Source of the DNA: an uncultured Clostridia bacterium
GTDB taxonomy: Bacteria; Bacillota; Clostridia; Oscillospirales; CAG-272
Length of the DNA: 7,184 nucleotides
Assembly (NCBI GenBank): GCA_946618395.1
Contig: CAMOLD010000064.1
Location: forward strand, 1-7,184
Direction of reading: 5' to 3'
In this document: positions 1 to 6,036 of the stretch, piece after piece
Numbering within the stretch: position 1 is the stretch's first letter
Layout: each line of letters begins with the position of its first letter
Notes under the pieces: generated by a model
What the model saw: only the letters and a program-made list of their open reading frames with translations
Told to the model about the DNA's origin: nothing
Database searches by the model: none
Translations under genes and position numbers: made by a program

Positions 1-672
1 TTTTTCGCATTTTTTGCAACCGATGCAGGCGTTTTTGCAATTTTTGCGCGCGTCGGCACCTTTTTCCTGGTTGTTGCACATCACAACGTCGGTGGTTTCC
101 TGCGGAATCATTGAAATCAGATGTTTGGGGCAAATGGTCTGGCAGAGTCCGCAACCAAGGCAGCGCTCGGTGTCAATGTGGGCAATGCCGTCGCGCAGGC
201 AAATCGCGCCTGCCGGACATGCCGCGGCGCAGTCGCCCAGCCCAATGCAACCAAACCGGCAGGCGTCCGGGCCTGCATAGACCATTGCGGCGGCTTTGCA
301 GGTGGGAATGCCGGTGTAGTCGGCTTTTCTTGTTGTTGCTTCGCAATTGCCGTTGCAATGAACAAAGGCGACCACGTCAAAAGGTGTTTCCACCTCAATT
401 CCCAAAACTTTGCTCAATTCGGCGGCGGTGGTTTCCGCACCGGGAACGCAAAGATTGGGCTTTGCCGAACCGTCGGCAACGGCGGCGGCATAATCGTCGC
501 ATCCTTTATAGCCGCAGGCGCCGCAGTTCACGCCCGGCAAACAGGCGCGCACGGCTTTGAGTTTTTTATCCTCCTTGGCGGCAAAAAAGTGGGAAACGAG
601 CGCCAGGAGAACGCCCAAAATCAGCGCAATTCCGCCAACAACGCCAAAGGCGATCAAAATGTCAATTCCCAT
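1..672 (-). CDS. rnfB: RnfB, ferredoxin-accepting Fe-S subunit of Rnf complex (partial, C-terminus off window)
   Basis: Electron-entry subunit of the Rnf complex: it takes electrons from reduced ferredoxin and passes them through Fe-S clusters towards the membrane subunits. The reading frame is open from the ATG at 672 to base 1 (224 codons, no stop), so the C-terminus is missing. An N-terminal membrane helix spans about residues 4-27. A four-cysteine domain follows (C50, C53, C58, C75, in the context NCGACGYKGC), then the clostridial-type HCNGNC pair (C106, C110). A ferredoxin-like double cluster follows: C138, C142, C148, C152-P and C171, C174, C177, C181-P. A further group (C199, C212, C216, C219, C222) is cut by the window edge just before its expected final cysteine. 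C44 is an extra cysteine next to the first domain. The start is fixed by AAGGAGG seven bases upstream, which overlaps the rnfA stop. Family identity is near certain; total length is unknown. Confidence 0.96.
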   Translation of the reverse strand, partial: MGIDILIAFGVVGGIALILGVLLALVSHFFAAKEDKKLKAVRACLPGVNCGACGYKGCDDYAAAVADGSAKPNLCVPGAETTAAELSKVLGIEVETPFDVVAFVHCNGNCEATTRKADYTGIPTCKAAAMVYAGPDACRFGCIGLGDCAAACPAGAICLRDGIAHIDTERCLGCGLCQTICPKHLISMIPQETTDVVMCNNQEKGADARKNCKNACIGCKKCEK

Positions 673-679
673 ATTCACG

Positions 680-687
680 CCTCCTTA
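680..687 (-). promoter_or_regulatory. rnfB ribosome binding site overlapping rnfA stop codon
   Basis: On the minus strand the sequence reads TAAGGAGG. The TAA (687-685) is the rnfA stop and the AGGAGG (685-680) is a consensus Shine-Dalgarno seven bases before the rnfB ATG at 672. A ribosome finishing rnfA therefore terminates on the rnfB initiation site, which suggests coupled translation. It also fixes the rnfB start. Confidence 0.85.
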
Positions 688-1275
688 TGCAAACATCTTT
701 TCCACAATCCCGGCAAAGCCCATAAAGGCGAGCGAGATGAAGGAAGCGGCAATCAGGGTTGCGGCAAGACCGCGGAAAGGTTTGGGAATGTTGGTTTCGT
801 CAATGCGCGAGCGAAGCCCTGAAAACAGCACCATGGCAAGCAAAAATCCAAGTCCTACGCCCAGCGAGCTGACCAGGGATTCCAAAAAATTGTAGCCGTC
901 GGTAATGTTGTTAATGGCAACGCCAAGAACCGCGCAGTTGGTGGTAATCAACGGCAGGTAAACGCCCAGCCCCTTGTGGAGCGCGGGAATAAAGCGTTTG
1001 AGCAACAGTTCCAGCATTTGCACCAGCGAGGCAATGACCAAAATGAACACAATGGTTTGCATATAGCCAAGTCCGGCTTTATCCAAAAGGAGCTGGAGCG
1101 GCCAGGTCACCGCCGTTGCCAAGAGCATTACCACCGTTACTGCAATGCCCATGCCGGTTGCCTGGTTCAGCTTTTTGGAAACGCCCAAAAACGGACAAAT
1201 GCCAAGGAAACGGGAAAGCACATAGTTGTTTACCAAAACGGAAGAAAGAAGAATGATGATCAATGATTTGAACAT
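685..1275 (-). CDS. rnfA: RnfA, membrane subunit of Rnf complex
   Basis: Integral membrane protein of 196 residues, the normal length for RnfA, consisting mostly of about six hydrophobic helices. With its paralogue RnfE it forms the membrane core. Family knowledge from Rnf/Nqr structures places a [2Fe-2S] centre between the two proteins, held by two cysteines from each. The expected residues are visible: C27 in GICPFLG and C114 in GVYLPLITTNCAVLG. The second segment closely matches RnfE residues 101-115, showing the common origin of the two subunits. The N-terminus MFKSLIIILLSSVLVNNYVL is typical of the family. The start at 1275 lies ten bases after AAAGGAG (1286-1292), and only 2 bases separate it from the rnfE stop. 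Electrons are thought to cross the membrane through this subunit on their way from RnfB to RnfG. Confidence 0.97.
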   Translation of the reverse strand: MFKSLIIILLSSVLVNNYVLSRFLGICPFLGVSKKLNQATGMGIAVTVVMLLATAVTWPLQLLLDKAGLGYMQTIVFILVIASLVQMLELLLKRFIPALHKGLGVYLPLITTNCAVLGVAINNITDGYNFLESLVSSLGVGLGFLLAMVLFSGLRSRIDETNIPKPFRGLAATLIAASFISLAFMGFAGIVEKMFA

Positions 1276-1277
1276 GA

Positions 1278-1985
1278 TTACGCGTCTCCTTTCTCAATTT
1301 CTGCTTCGGCAGCCGCTTCGCAAGCGCCGGTTTGGCAGTTTGCCGCGTTGGGGCAACCCGCGCAGGAAAAGCTCTTTTTCAGCGGCGCTCTGCCTTTGGT
1401 GATCACATATACCAAAGCGATCAGACAGCCGTAAACCAGCATACCGCCGGGGGCTTTGACCAAAAATTCAATTTTGTAGTTTTCCATAAAGGGAATGGCA
1501 ATTCCGGCAAAGGAGGCGGCGCCGAACACTTCGCGAATGGTGGACATTGCCAAAAGCGCAACGGTAAAGCCCAAGCCCATGCCAAGTCCGTCCAGAGCCG
1601 ATTTGCCAACACTGTTTTTTCCGGCAAACATTTCGGCGCGGCCGAGAATGATGCAGTTGACGGTGATGAGCGGCAGATACACACCCAGCTTGACGTAAAG
1701 CCCAGGCAAAAATGCTTGCACAATCATTTGCACAATGGTAACAAATCCGGCAATGACTACAATGTAGCAGGGAATGCGCACGCTGTCCGGAATGACCTTG
1801 CGGAGCAGGGAAATGAGAATGTTGGAGCAAACCAAAACCGCAAGTGCCGCAATGCCCATACCGAATGCGCCGTCCACGGTGGTGGTGGTTGCCAGCGTGG
1901 GGCAGGTGCCCAAAATCAAAACGAAAACAGGATTTTCTTTGAGTAACCCTTTCAGGAGGATTGACCAATTGCTATTCCTTTTCAT
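1278..1985 (-). CDS. rnfE: RnfE, membrane subunit of Rnf complex with cysteine-rich C-terminal tail
   Basis: Integral membrane protein of 235 residues, paralogue and partner of RnfA. The cysteines expected to bind its half of the membrane [2Fe-2S] centre are C28 in LGTCPTLA and C111 in GVYLPLITVNCIILG. Hydrophobic helices cover roughly residues 18-198. After the last helix comes a polar tail (about 199-235) with four cysteines spaced C208-x2-C211-x5-C217-x4-C222, followed by an acidic alanine/glutamate end. Proteobacterial RnfE lacks such a tail as far as I recall, and similar short cysteine tails may occur in some Firmicutes. The tail could bind a metal or an Fe-S cluster, but that is inference. 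The start at 1985 overlaps the rnfG stop by 4 bases (ATGA) and has AGGAGG (1995-2000) nine bases upstream. Confidence 0.96.
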   Translation of the reverse strand: MKRNSNWSILLKGLLKENPVFVLILGTCPTLATTTTVDGAFGMGIAALAVLVCSNILISLLRKVIPDSVRIPCYIVVIAGFVTIVQMIVQAFLPGLYVKLGVYLPLITVNCIILGRAEMFAGKNSVGKSALDGLGMGLGFTVALLAMSTIREVFGAASFAGIAIPFMENYKIEFLVKAPGGMLVYGCLIALVYVITKGRAPLKKSFSCAGCPNAANCQTGACEAAAEAEIEKGDA

Positions 1986-3142
1986 TGTTCGTTTCCTCCT
2001 TCAAAAATTTTCACTGCGGCAAAGGCGTTTTCAATGGCTTTGAGGTAGCCGTTTGTGGTGAGGGTTGCGCCGGAGATGGCGTCGATTTCTTGATAAGTTT
2101 CTTCGGTTTTACCGTCAAACTGACCGTAGAAGGATTCCTTTGCGCAGGCGCCGCCGTAGTTTTCCGATTCCGCCTGGTAAACGGTCAGGGTATCAATAAT
2201 CTTTCCTTCCGGCGTCATGGATACGCGAACGCGAATGTATTCGCCCGAAGAATGAATGTATTTCTCGTCGTTCATAATACCGAATCCGGCACCCTTTGTT
2301 TCCAAAATATAGTTTCCTGTTGCTGTCTTTTTGGCGGAAAGCAGATTTTCCGGCAGATTTTCATAATCGGTCAATGAAATATCGGTAGAGGTTGAAGCTG
2401 CAAGAATGATTTGCGCCGCGGCAACCGTTTCGTTGTCGCTGGTCGTGTCGGTAGGAACAGCAATGAATTCTTCACCAATTACATATACGCTTCCGGCACC
2501 GTTGTCGGCGGTGTAAACCGCGTCAATGCCTTCAATCACTTCCACAATAAAGAGCTTGGTAAACTTGCCCTCTCCGGCGGGGAGTGCCGTGTTCAAATTG
2601 TCGGCAAGAATTTCTTCGGGGGTGCGAATATCCACCGAGCCGCCGCCCAGGATGATCGCCGCGTTGAGTGCGTCTTTGATGGCGTTTCTGTAGGCAGTCG
2701 TAGTCTTTGTCGCACCCGAAACGGTGTCAACAGCCTCCACGCCCGCGGCATTTTTGCCAACAAAGCTTTCGCCGTAGGTTTTTTCTTTGCCCAGCGTTTC
2801 TTTGGAGGCAAGACAAACCGCACCGCTCACAGTGCCGTCGGCATTCACGCCGCACATAATGGTAAGACCGGTGTCATATCCGGCGGTCGTTAGCGTAATG
2901 ACGTAGCCGCCGTTCTTTTCCTTGTATGCTTCGGTAACCGTCTTGGGAAGCGTAAAGGAGCTGATGTCCATTTTTTCAAAGCCCTCGCCGTTCGGCATCA
3001 CTTGCAGCAATGCCTCGTTTGCGGCGGCTTCCTGATTCTTTTTGATGATGGGAGCTGTGAAGTAGTTGGTCAGCCCGAGCAGAATTGCCATGACCGCGCA
3101 AATGCTGACCAGAACCACCGTGCTGCGAATGGATTTTTTCAT
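1982..3142 (-). CDS. rnfG: RnfG, FMN-carrying subunit with two FMN-binding domains
   Basis: RnfG is anchored by one N-terminal helix and exposes an FMN-binding domain on the outer face of the membrane. The FMN is attached to a threonine of the SGAT motif through a phosphoester bond made by the flavin transferase ApbE. Here the membrane helix is at about residues 8-28. The protein has 386 residues, roughly twice the usual 180-220. Two full flavinylation motifs are visible: DTVSGAT (139-145, acceptor T145) and DAISGAT (354-360, acceptor T360). Both are followed by a TT-x-x-Y-x-x-AI-type helix and preceded by a GK-ending segment (ESFVGK, FYGQFDGK). Between them (about 165-260) lies an ADNGAG-type beta segment that may be a degenerate repeat unit. 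No frameshift or internal stop separates the two halves. The start at 3142 overlaps the rnfD stop by 4 bases, with GGGAGG (3152-3157) nine bases upstream. Its position between rnfD and rnfE confirms its identity. Confidence 0.93.
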   Translation of the reverse strand: MKKSIRSTVVLVSICAVMAILLGLTNYFTAPIIKKNQEAAANEALLQVMPNGEGFEKMDISSFTLPKTVTEAYKEKNGGYVITLTTAGYDTGLTIMCGVNADGTVSGAVCLASKETLGKEKTYGESFVGKNAAGVEAVDTVSGATKTTTAYRNAIKDALNAAIILGGGSVDIRTPEEILADNLNTALPAGEGKFTKLFIVEVIEGIDAVYTADNGAGSVYVIGEEFIAVPTDTTSDNETVAAAQIILAASTSTDISLTDYENLPENLLSAKKTATGNYILETKGAGFGIMNDEKYIHSSGEYIRVRVSMTPEGKIIDTLTVYQAESENYGGACAKESFYGQFDGKTEETYQEIDAISGATLTTNGYLKAIENAFAAVKIFEGGNEQ

Positions 3143-4077
3143 GCTTTCTTACCTCCCGTTCCGAAAACTTTACGCTTTGTCCAGGAGTTGATGTAGGGAG
3201 TCAGAATGTTCATAAACAGAATGGCAAAGGAAACGCCTTCGGGATAGGTGCCGAAATAGCGGATCAGGAAGGTGATCAAACCCGCGCCCACGCCGAAGAT
3301 GATTTTTCCCCAAGGGGTTACCGGGCTGGTAACGTAATCGGTCGCCATAAAGATCGCGCCAATCATCAAACCGCCCGAAAGGATGGCGGCAAGCGCGGCA
3401 AGAAAATCGAAACGCTCCATAAAGAGGGAGCAAACAAACACGGTGCCAATAAAGGCAACCGGAATTTGCCAGGTGATGACCCGGCGCACCAGCAGGTAGA
3501 TTCCGCCGGCAAGCAGAGCCGCGGCGCAGGTTTCGCCAATCGCGCCGCCCTGAACGCCAAGAAACAAATCAAGAAGGGACGGAGCGGTTTCTCCGGCGGC
3601 AAGCGAAAGCGGCGTTGCGCTGGATACCGCGTCTACGATTTTCGGGAATGCCGCCTTGGTCATGGAGCCGAATGCCACCAGCATAAATACACGGGCGGTA
3701 ATTGCAGGGTTGACCGGGTTGTTGCCCAGTCCGCCGAACAAACCTTTGACCACAACCATTGCAAACAGCGCGCCAACAACGCATTGCCAAAGGGGAATGC
3801 TTGCCGGCAGGTTCATGCCCAAAAGCAGTCCGGTCACAATCGCGCTGAAATCGCCAAGCGTTTGTTCTTTTTTTACAATCAGGTTGAAGAGCGCCTCAAA
3901 CCCAACGCAGGAGCCAACGGTGATTGCCAGAACCAAAAGGGCGCGCCAGCCGAAGATGATTACACCGGCGATCGCCGCCGGGCACAGGGCAATGATAACG
4001 TCCAGCATGATGCGCGAGGTGCTGCGTCCGCTGTGAATATGCGGCGAGGAGGCGAGTGTCAATTGTTTTTCCATCAT
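3139..4077 (-). CDS. rnfD: RnfD, membrane subunit with covalent FMN site
   Basis: Integral membrane protein of 312 residues, related to NqrB, with about nine to ten hydrophobic helices. It is usually assigned a role in ion translocation and carries a covalently bound FMN. The flavinylation motif is DAVSSATPL (149-157, expected acceptor T155), with Ser at the position that is often Gly. Other family signatures are the N-terminal SSPHIHSG (10-17), GLGNNPVNPAITARVF (116-131), and ATDYVTSPVTPWG (245-257). The C-terminal helix is followed by a lysine-rich cytoplasmic end. The start overlaps the rnfC stop (ATGA at 4077-4074). A second in-frame ATG follows immediately (4074-4072), so initiation could occur at either; AGGAGG at 4085-4090 is seven bases from the first, which is why I prefer it. 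Translation is probably coupled to rnfC. Confidence 0.97.
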   Translation of the reverse strand: MMEKQLTLASSPHIHSGRSTSRIMLDVIIALCPAAIAGVIIFGWRALLVLAITVGSCVGFEALFNLIVKKEQTLGDFSAIVTGLLLGMNLPASIPLWQCVVGALFAMVVVKGLFGGLGNNPVNPAITARVFMLVAFGSMTKAAFPKIVDAVSSATPLSLAAGETAPSLLDLFLGVQGGAIGETCAAALLAGGIYLLVRRVITWQIPVAFIGTVFVCSLFMERFDFLAALAAILSGGLMIGAIFMATDYVTSPVTPWGKIIFGVGAGLITFLIRYFGTYPEGVSFAILFMNILTPYINSWTKRKVFGTGGKKA

Positions 4078-5393
4078 TTTTTAGCCTCCTTTGCCTGTTC
4101 TTCTCTCAAAAAGATTTTTGCAAGCCGGTTGGTTTGCACCAGCGGTCGGTTTGCCGGGCAGATAAAACTGCAACAGCCGCACTCCATGCAGGAGGTAAGC
4201 GCAAGGTCTTTCAGCGCGGCGGCATCCTTTCTTTGGTATGCCCGCGCAATTTCGGCGGGGTTGATGCCAAAGGGGCAGGTGTTGGTGCAGGAACCGCAAC
4301 GAATGCAGTTGGTCGTTTTCGGCGTTTTGAGTTCTTTTGCGGTCAATGCCAGAACGGCGTTGGTATTTTTTAGAACGGGAGCCGAAAGATCGGGAACGGT
4401 AATGCCCATCATCGGGCCGCCGTAAACCACCTTTTCCGGCTCGGTGGTAAGGCCGCCGCACGCCGCAAACAAATCCTCCATGGGGGTTCCAATGGGGGCA
4501 ATCAGGTTTTGGGGTGTTTTTACGGCGCCGCCGTCCACCGTTACGCATTTTTCCACCAGCGGCATACCGGTCATCAGGTAGGCGCCAATGCTTGCAAGCG
4601 TGGTGCAGTTGATGACGATACAGCCGGCGTCAATCGGCAGTTTCCCTGCGGGAACCACTCTGCCGGTGGTGTGATAGATCAGAACCTTTTCGCCGCCCTG
4701 CGGATAAACCGCCGGAAGAACTTTGACCGTTGCCGTGCAGTCGGAACCGATCTCCGCCATCAGCTTTTGCATGGCGGCAATCGCGTCTTTTTTATTGTTC
4801 TCTATGCCAATGACAATGTTTTTGATCCCCAGCCATTTTTTCAATGCTTCCAGCGCAATTTTCATATCGCCGCCGCGGTTTTCCATGGTCAGCGTGTCGC
4901 TGGTCACGTAGGGCTCGCATTCAGCACCGTTGATGACGAGATATTCGATTTTTGCAGGATCCGCATTCAGCTTGAAATGCGTTGGGAATCCGGCACCGCC
5001 CAAACCGACCATGCCGGAGTTTTTGACCGCCTCAATGAAAGATTCGCGCGAATCGATTATCGGAGGCGCGATCTTCTCGTCGGGCGTCATTTCACCGTCC
5101 GATTCGATCACAACGGCGGGAACGGTGCGACCGTCGGAAAGAAGAAAGTCAGCAATCTTTGTTACTTTTCCCGACACCGAAGCATGGATCGGTGCCGAAA
5201 CCGCGCCGCCCGCCTCGGCAATCAAGGTGCCGACTTTGACCGCATCGCCAACGGCTACCACCGGCTTTGCCGGCGCGCCGATGTGCATGGACATGGGAAT
5301 CGTTACAACTTTGGGCGGTTCCATGCGCAATGCAGACAGCTTTGCGGTATTTTTTCTGTGGGGGACATGCACCCCGTGAAGAGAAAAAGCCAT
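4074..5393 (-). CDS. rnfC: RnfC, NADH/NAD+-binding Fe-S subunit of Rnf complex
   Basis: Peripheral cytoplasmic subunit of 439 residues, a normal length for Firmicutes RnfC. It is related to the NuoF/Nqo1 flavoprotein and carries FMN where NAD+ is reduced. Domains in order are an N-terminal RnfC segment (HGVHVPHRKNTA, 6-17), a lipoyl-like barrel (about 40-80, with APIHASVSGKV), and the nucleotide/FMN-binding core with GLGGAGFPTHFKL (130-142) and INGAECEPYVTSD (154-166). An SLBB-like region (about 250-300) follows. Two [4Fe-4S] motifs close the protein: C363, C366, C369, C373-P and C402, C405, C408, C412-P, the second containing an additional C407. The end is charged and lysine-rich. It is the first gene of the operon; the start at 5393 has AGAAAGGA (5403-5410) nine bases upstream and lies about 55 bases below a predicted transcription start. 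Confidence 0.97.
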   Translation of the reverse strand: MAFSLHGVHVPHRKNTAKLSALRMEPPKVVTIPMSMHIGAPAKPVVAVGDAVKVGTLIAEAGGAVSAPIHASVSGKVTKIADFLLSDGRTVPAVVIESDGEMTPDEKIAPPIIDSRESFIEAVKNSGMVGLGGAGFPTHFKLNADPAKIEYLVINGAECEPYVTSDTLTMENRGGDMKIALEALKKWLGIKNIVIGIENNKKDAIAAMQKLMAEIGSDCTATVKVLPAVYPQGGEKVLIYHTTGRVVPAGKLPIDAGCIVINCTTLASIGAYLMTGMPLVEKCVTVDGGAVKTPQNLIAPIGTPMEDLFAACGGLTTEPEKVVYGGPMMGITVPDLSAPVLKNTNAVLALTAKELKTPKTTNCIRCGSCTNTCPFGINPAEIARAYQRKDAAALKDLALTSCMECGCCSFICPANRPLVQTNRLAKIFLREEQAKEAKK

Positions 5394-5402
5394 TTGTCTA
5401 TT

Positions 5403-5410
5403 TCCTTTCT
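5403..5410 (-). promoter_or_regulatory. rnfC ribosome binding site
   Basis: The minus strand reads AGAAAGGA, nine bases before the ATG at 5393. It is weaker than the AGGAGG sites inside the operon, but it is well placed and is the only candidate in the leader. It supports the chosen rnfC start. Confidence 0.7.
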
Positions 5411-5454
5411 GAAAAATATGCTGTCAAAATAAGATGGCATACAATTACATGACT

Positions 5455-5483
5455 ATTATATAACTATTTTGTTCTTTTGTCAA
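5455..5483 (-). promoter_or_regulatory. Consensus sigma-A (housekeeping) promoter of the rnf operon
   Basis: On the minus strand TTGACA (5483-5478) is followed by a 17-base spacer (5477-5461) and TATAAT (5460-5455). Both hexamers match the sigma-A/sigma-70 consensus exactly at the optimal distance. Transcription would start near 5448, giving a leader of about 55 bases before rnfC. The surrounding DNA is A+T-rich, unlike the flanking genes. The promoter lies just downstream of the terminator of the preceding gene, so the rnf operon appears to be an independent, strongly expressed unit. I see no clear repressor palindrome overlapping it. Confidence 0.88.
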
Positions 5484-5512
5484 TGGATTTTTGCTATTTG
5501 GTAAGAAAGCAG

Positions 5513-5539
5513 AAAAAAGGGCGCGGCAAGCGCCGCGCC
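5513..5539 (-). terminator. Intrinsic (rho-independent) terminator of the methyltransferase-Nudix unit
   Basis: Read on the minus strand, a perfect 8-bp stem GGCGCGGC/GCCGCGCC (5539-5532 paired with 5527-5520) with a four-base loop is followed, after one C, by six T residues (5518-5513). It begins 8 bases after the Nudix stop codon. It separates that unit from the rnf promoter, which begins about 30 bases further on. Confidence 0.92.
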
Positions 5540-5546
5540 GAATTCA

Positions 5547-6020
5547 TTATTTGATTTTCGCTCCGTTCAAAACGGCGTTTGTCAGCCGCCCGGTTTCATA
5601 GACCAGTTTCAGCGAAAAGAAGGGAGCGTTTTGCTCCAACAAATCCAAAAAGATTTTGTCTCCCTCCCACATTGGGAGCTTTGCAAAATCCTTTTTGTTC
5701 ATCCATTGTAAATCGCCCTCGTCGCAAACCTGTTCGGCCCCGGTCCAGGCGTCCGCGGTGAACAGGTGCATGTATTCGGAATATCCGTCCGAAACAAAGG
5801 TGACAATGCCGCGGTAGCAATAGGAGGTCACCGTAAGCCCCGTTTCCTCCCAAACTTCGCGCTTCATGCAGTCCTCGGGGCTTTCGCCCTCTTCAAAATG
5901 ACCGCCAACGCCGGTCCATTTGTCGCGGTTGATGTCGTTCTTCTTTTTGGTGCGGTGCAAAAGCAGATATTCCTCGCCGCGCTCCAAATAGCAAAGGGTT
6001 GTATTTTCCATACTTGGCAT
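5547..6020 (-). CDS. Nudix hydrolase, MutT/8-oxo-dGTP diphosphatase-like
   Basis: Soluble cytoplasmic enzyme of 157 residues that should hydrolyse a nucleoside diphosphate linked to another group, with Mg2+ as cofactor. The Nudix box G-x5-E-x7-REUxEExGU is complete: G40, E46, R54, E55, E58, E59, G61, L62. The lead-in DKWTGVGGHFEEGESPEDC and the N-terminal strand with LLLHRTKKKND resemble Firmicutes proteins annotated as 8-oxo-dGTP diphosphatases, which clean the nucleotide pool. Substrate cannot be read from sequence, and other nucleotides or nucleotide sugars are possible. The start at 6020 lies nine bases after AAAGGAG (6030-6036). A second Met at residue 4 is too far from that site to be preferred. 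It follows the methyltransferase by 16 bases and is probably cotranscribed with it. A terminator follows directly. Confidence 0.93.
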   Translation of the reverse strand: MPSMENTTLCYLERGEEYLLLHRTKKKNDINRDKWTGVGGHFEEGESPEDCMKREVWEETGLTVTSYCYRGIVTFVSDGYSEYMHLFTADAWTGAEQVCDEGDLQWMNKKDFAKLPMWEGDKIFLDLLEQNAPFFSLKLVYETGRLTNAVLNGAKIK

Positions 6021-6036
6021 ATTGAAAGGCTCCTTT

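Larger units (their letters stand above)
5394..5546. other. Intergenic region between Nudix gene and rnfC
   Basis: This 153-base gap is the only non-coding stretch of note in the window. It contains, from right to left, the intrinsic terminator of the upstream unit, the rnf promoter, the short rnfC leader and the rnfC ribosome site. No small open reading frame with a convincing ribosome site is seen on either strand. Confidence 0.85.

Noticed and set aside
121..822. Long plus-strand open frame of 233 codons
   Set aside because: It lies antisense to rnfB and rnfA, which are unmistakable on the minus strand. The translation matches no family I recognise and has no convincing ribosome site.
3466..4425. 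Plus-strand open frame of 319 codons
   Set aside because: It is antisense to rnfD and rnfC. The product is rich in Gln, His, Arg and Lys, as expected from the complement of hydrophobic membrane-protein codons, and crosses the boundary of two real genes.
5422..5427. A second minus-strand TTGACA just upstream of rnfC
   Set aside because: At the right distance the sequence is the purine-rich ribosome site, with no -10-like hexamer. The consensus promoter further upstream explains transcription.
4509..5432. Plus-strand open frame of 307 codons
   Set aside because: It is antisense to rnfC and runs into the rnf promoter-leader region. No family features are visible.
5417..5441. Weak hairpin in the rnfC leader (TATGC paired with GCATA)
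   Set aside because: There are only five base pairs around a 15-base loop, no T-run and no conserved riboswitch core. It is too weak to call a regulatory element.
5448..5500. Possible Rex (NADH-sensing repressor) operator near the rnf promoter
   Set aside because: Rex control would fit the biology, but no TTGTTAA-type inverted repeat can be found. The A+T-rich sequence only gives partial, imperfect matches.
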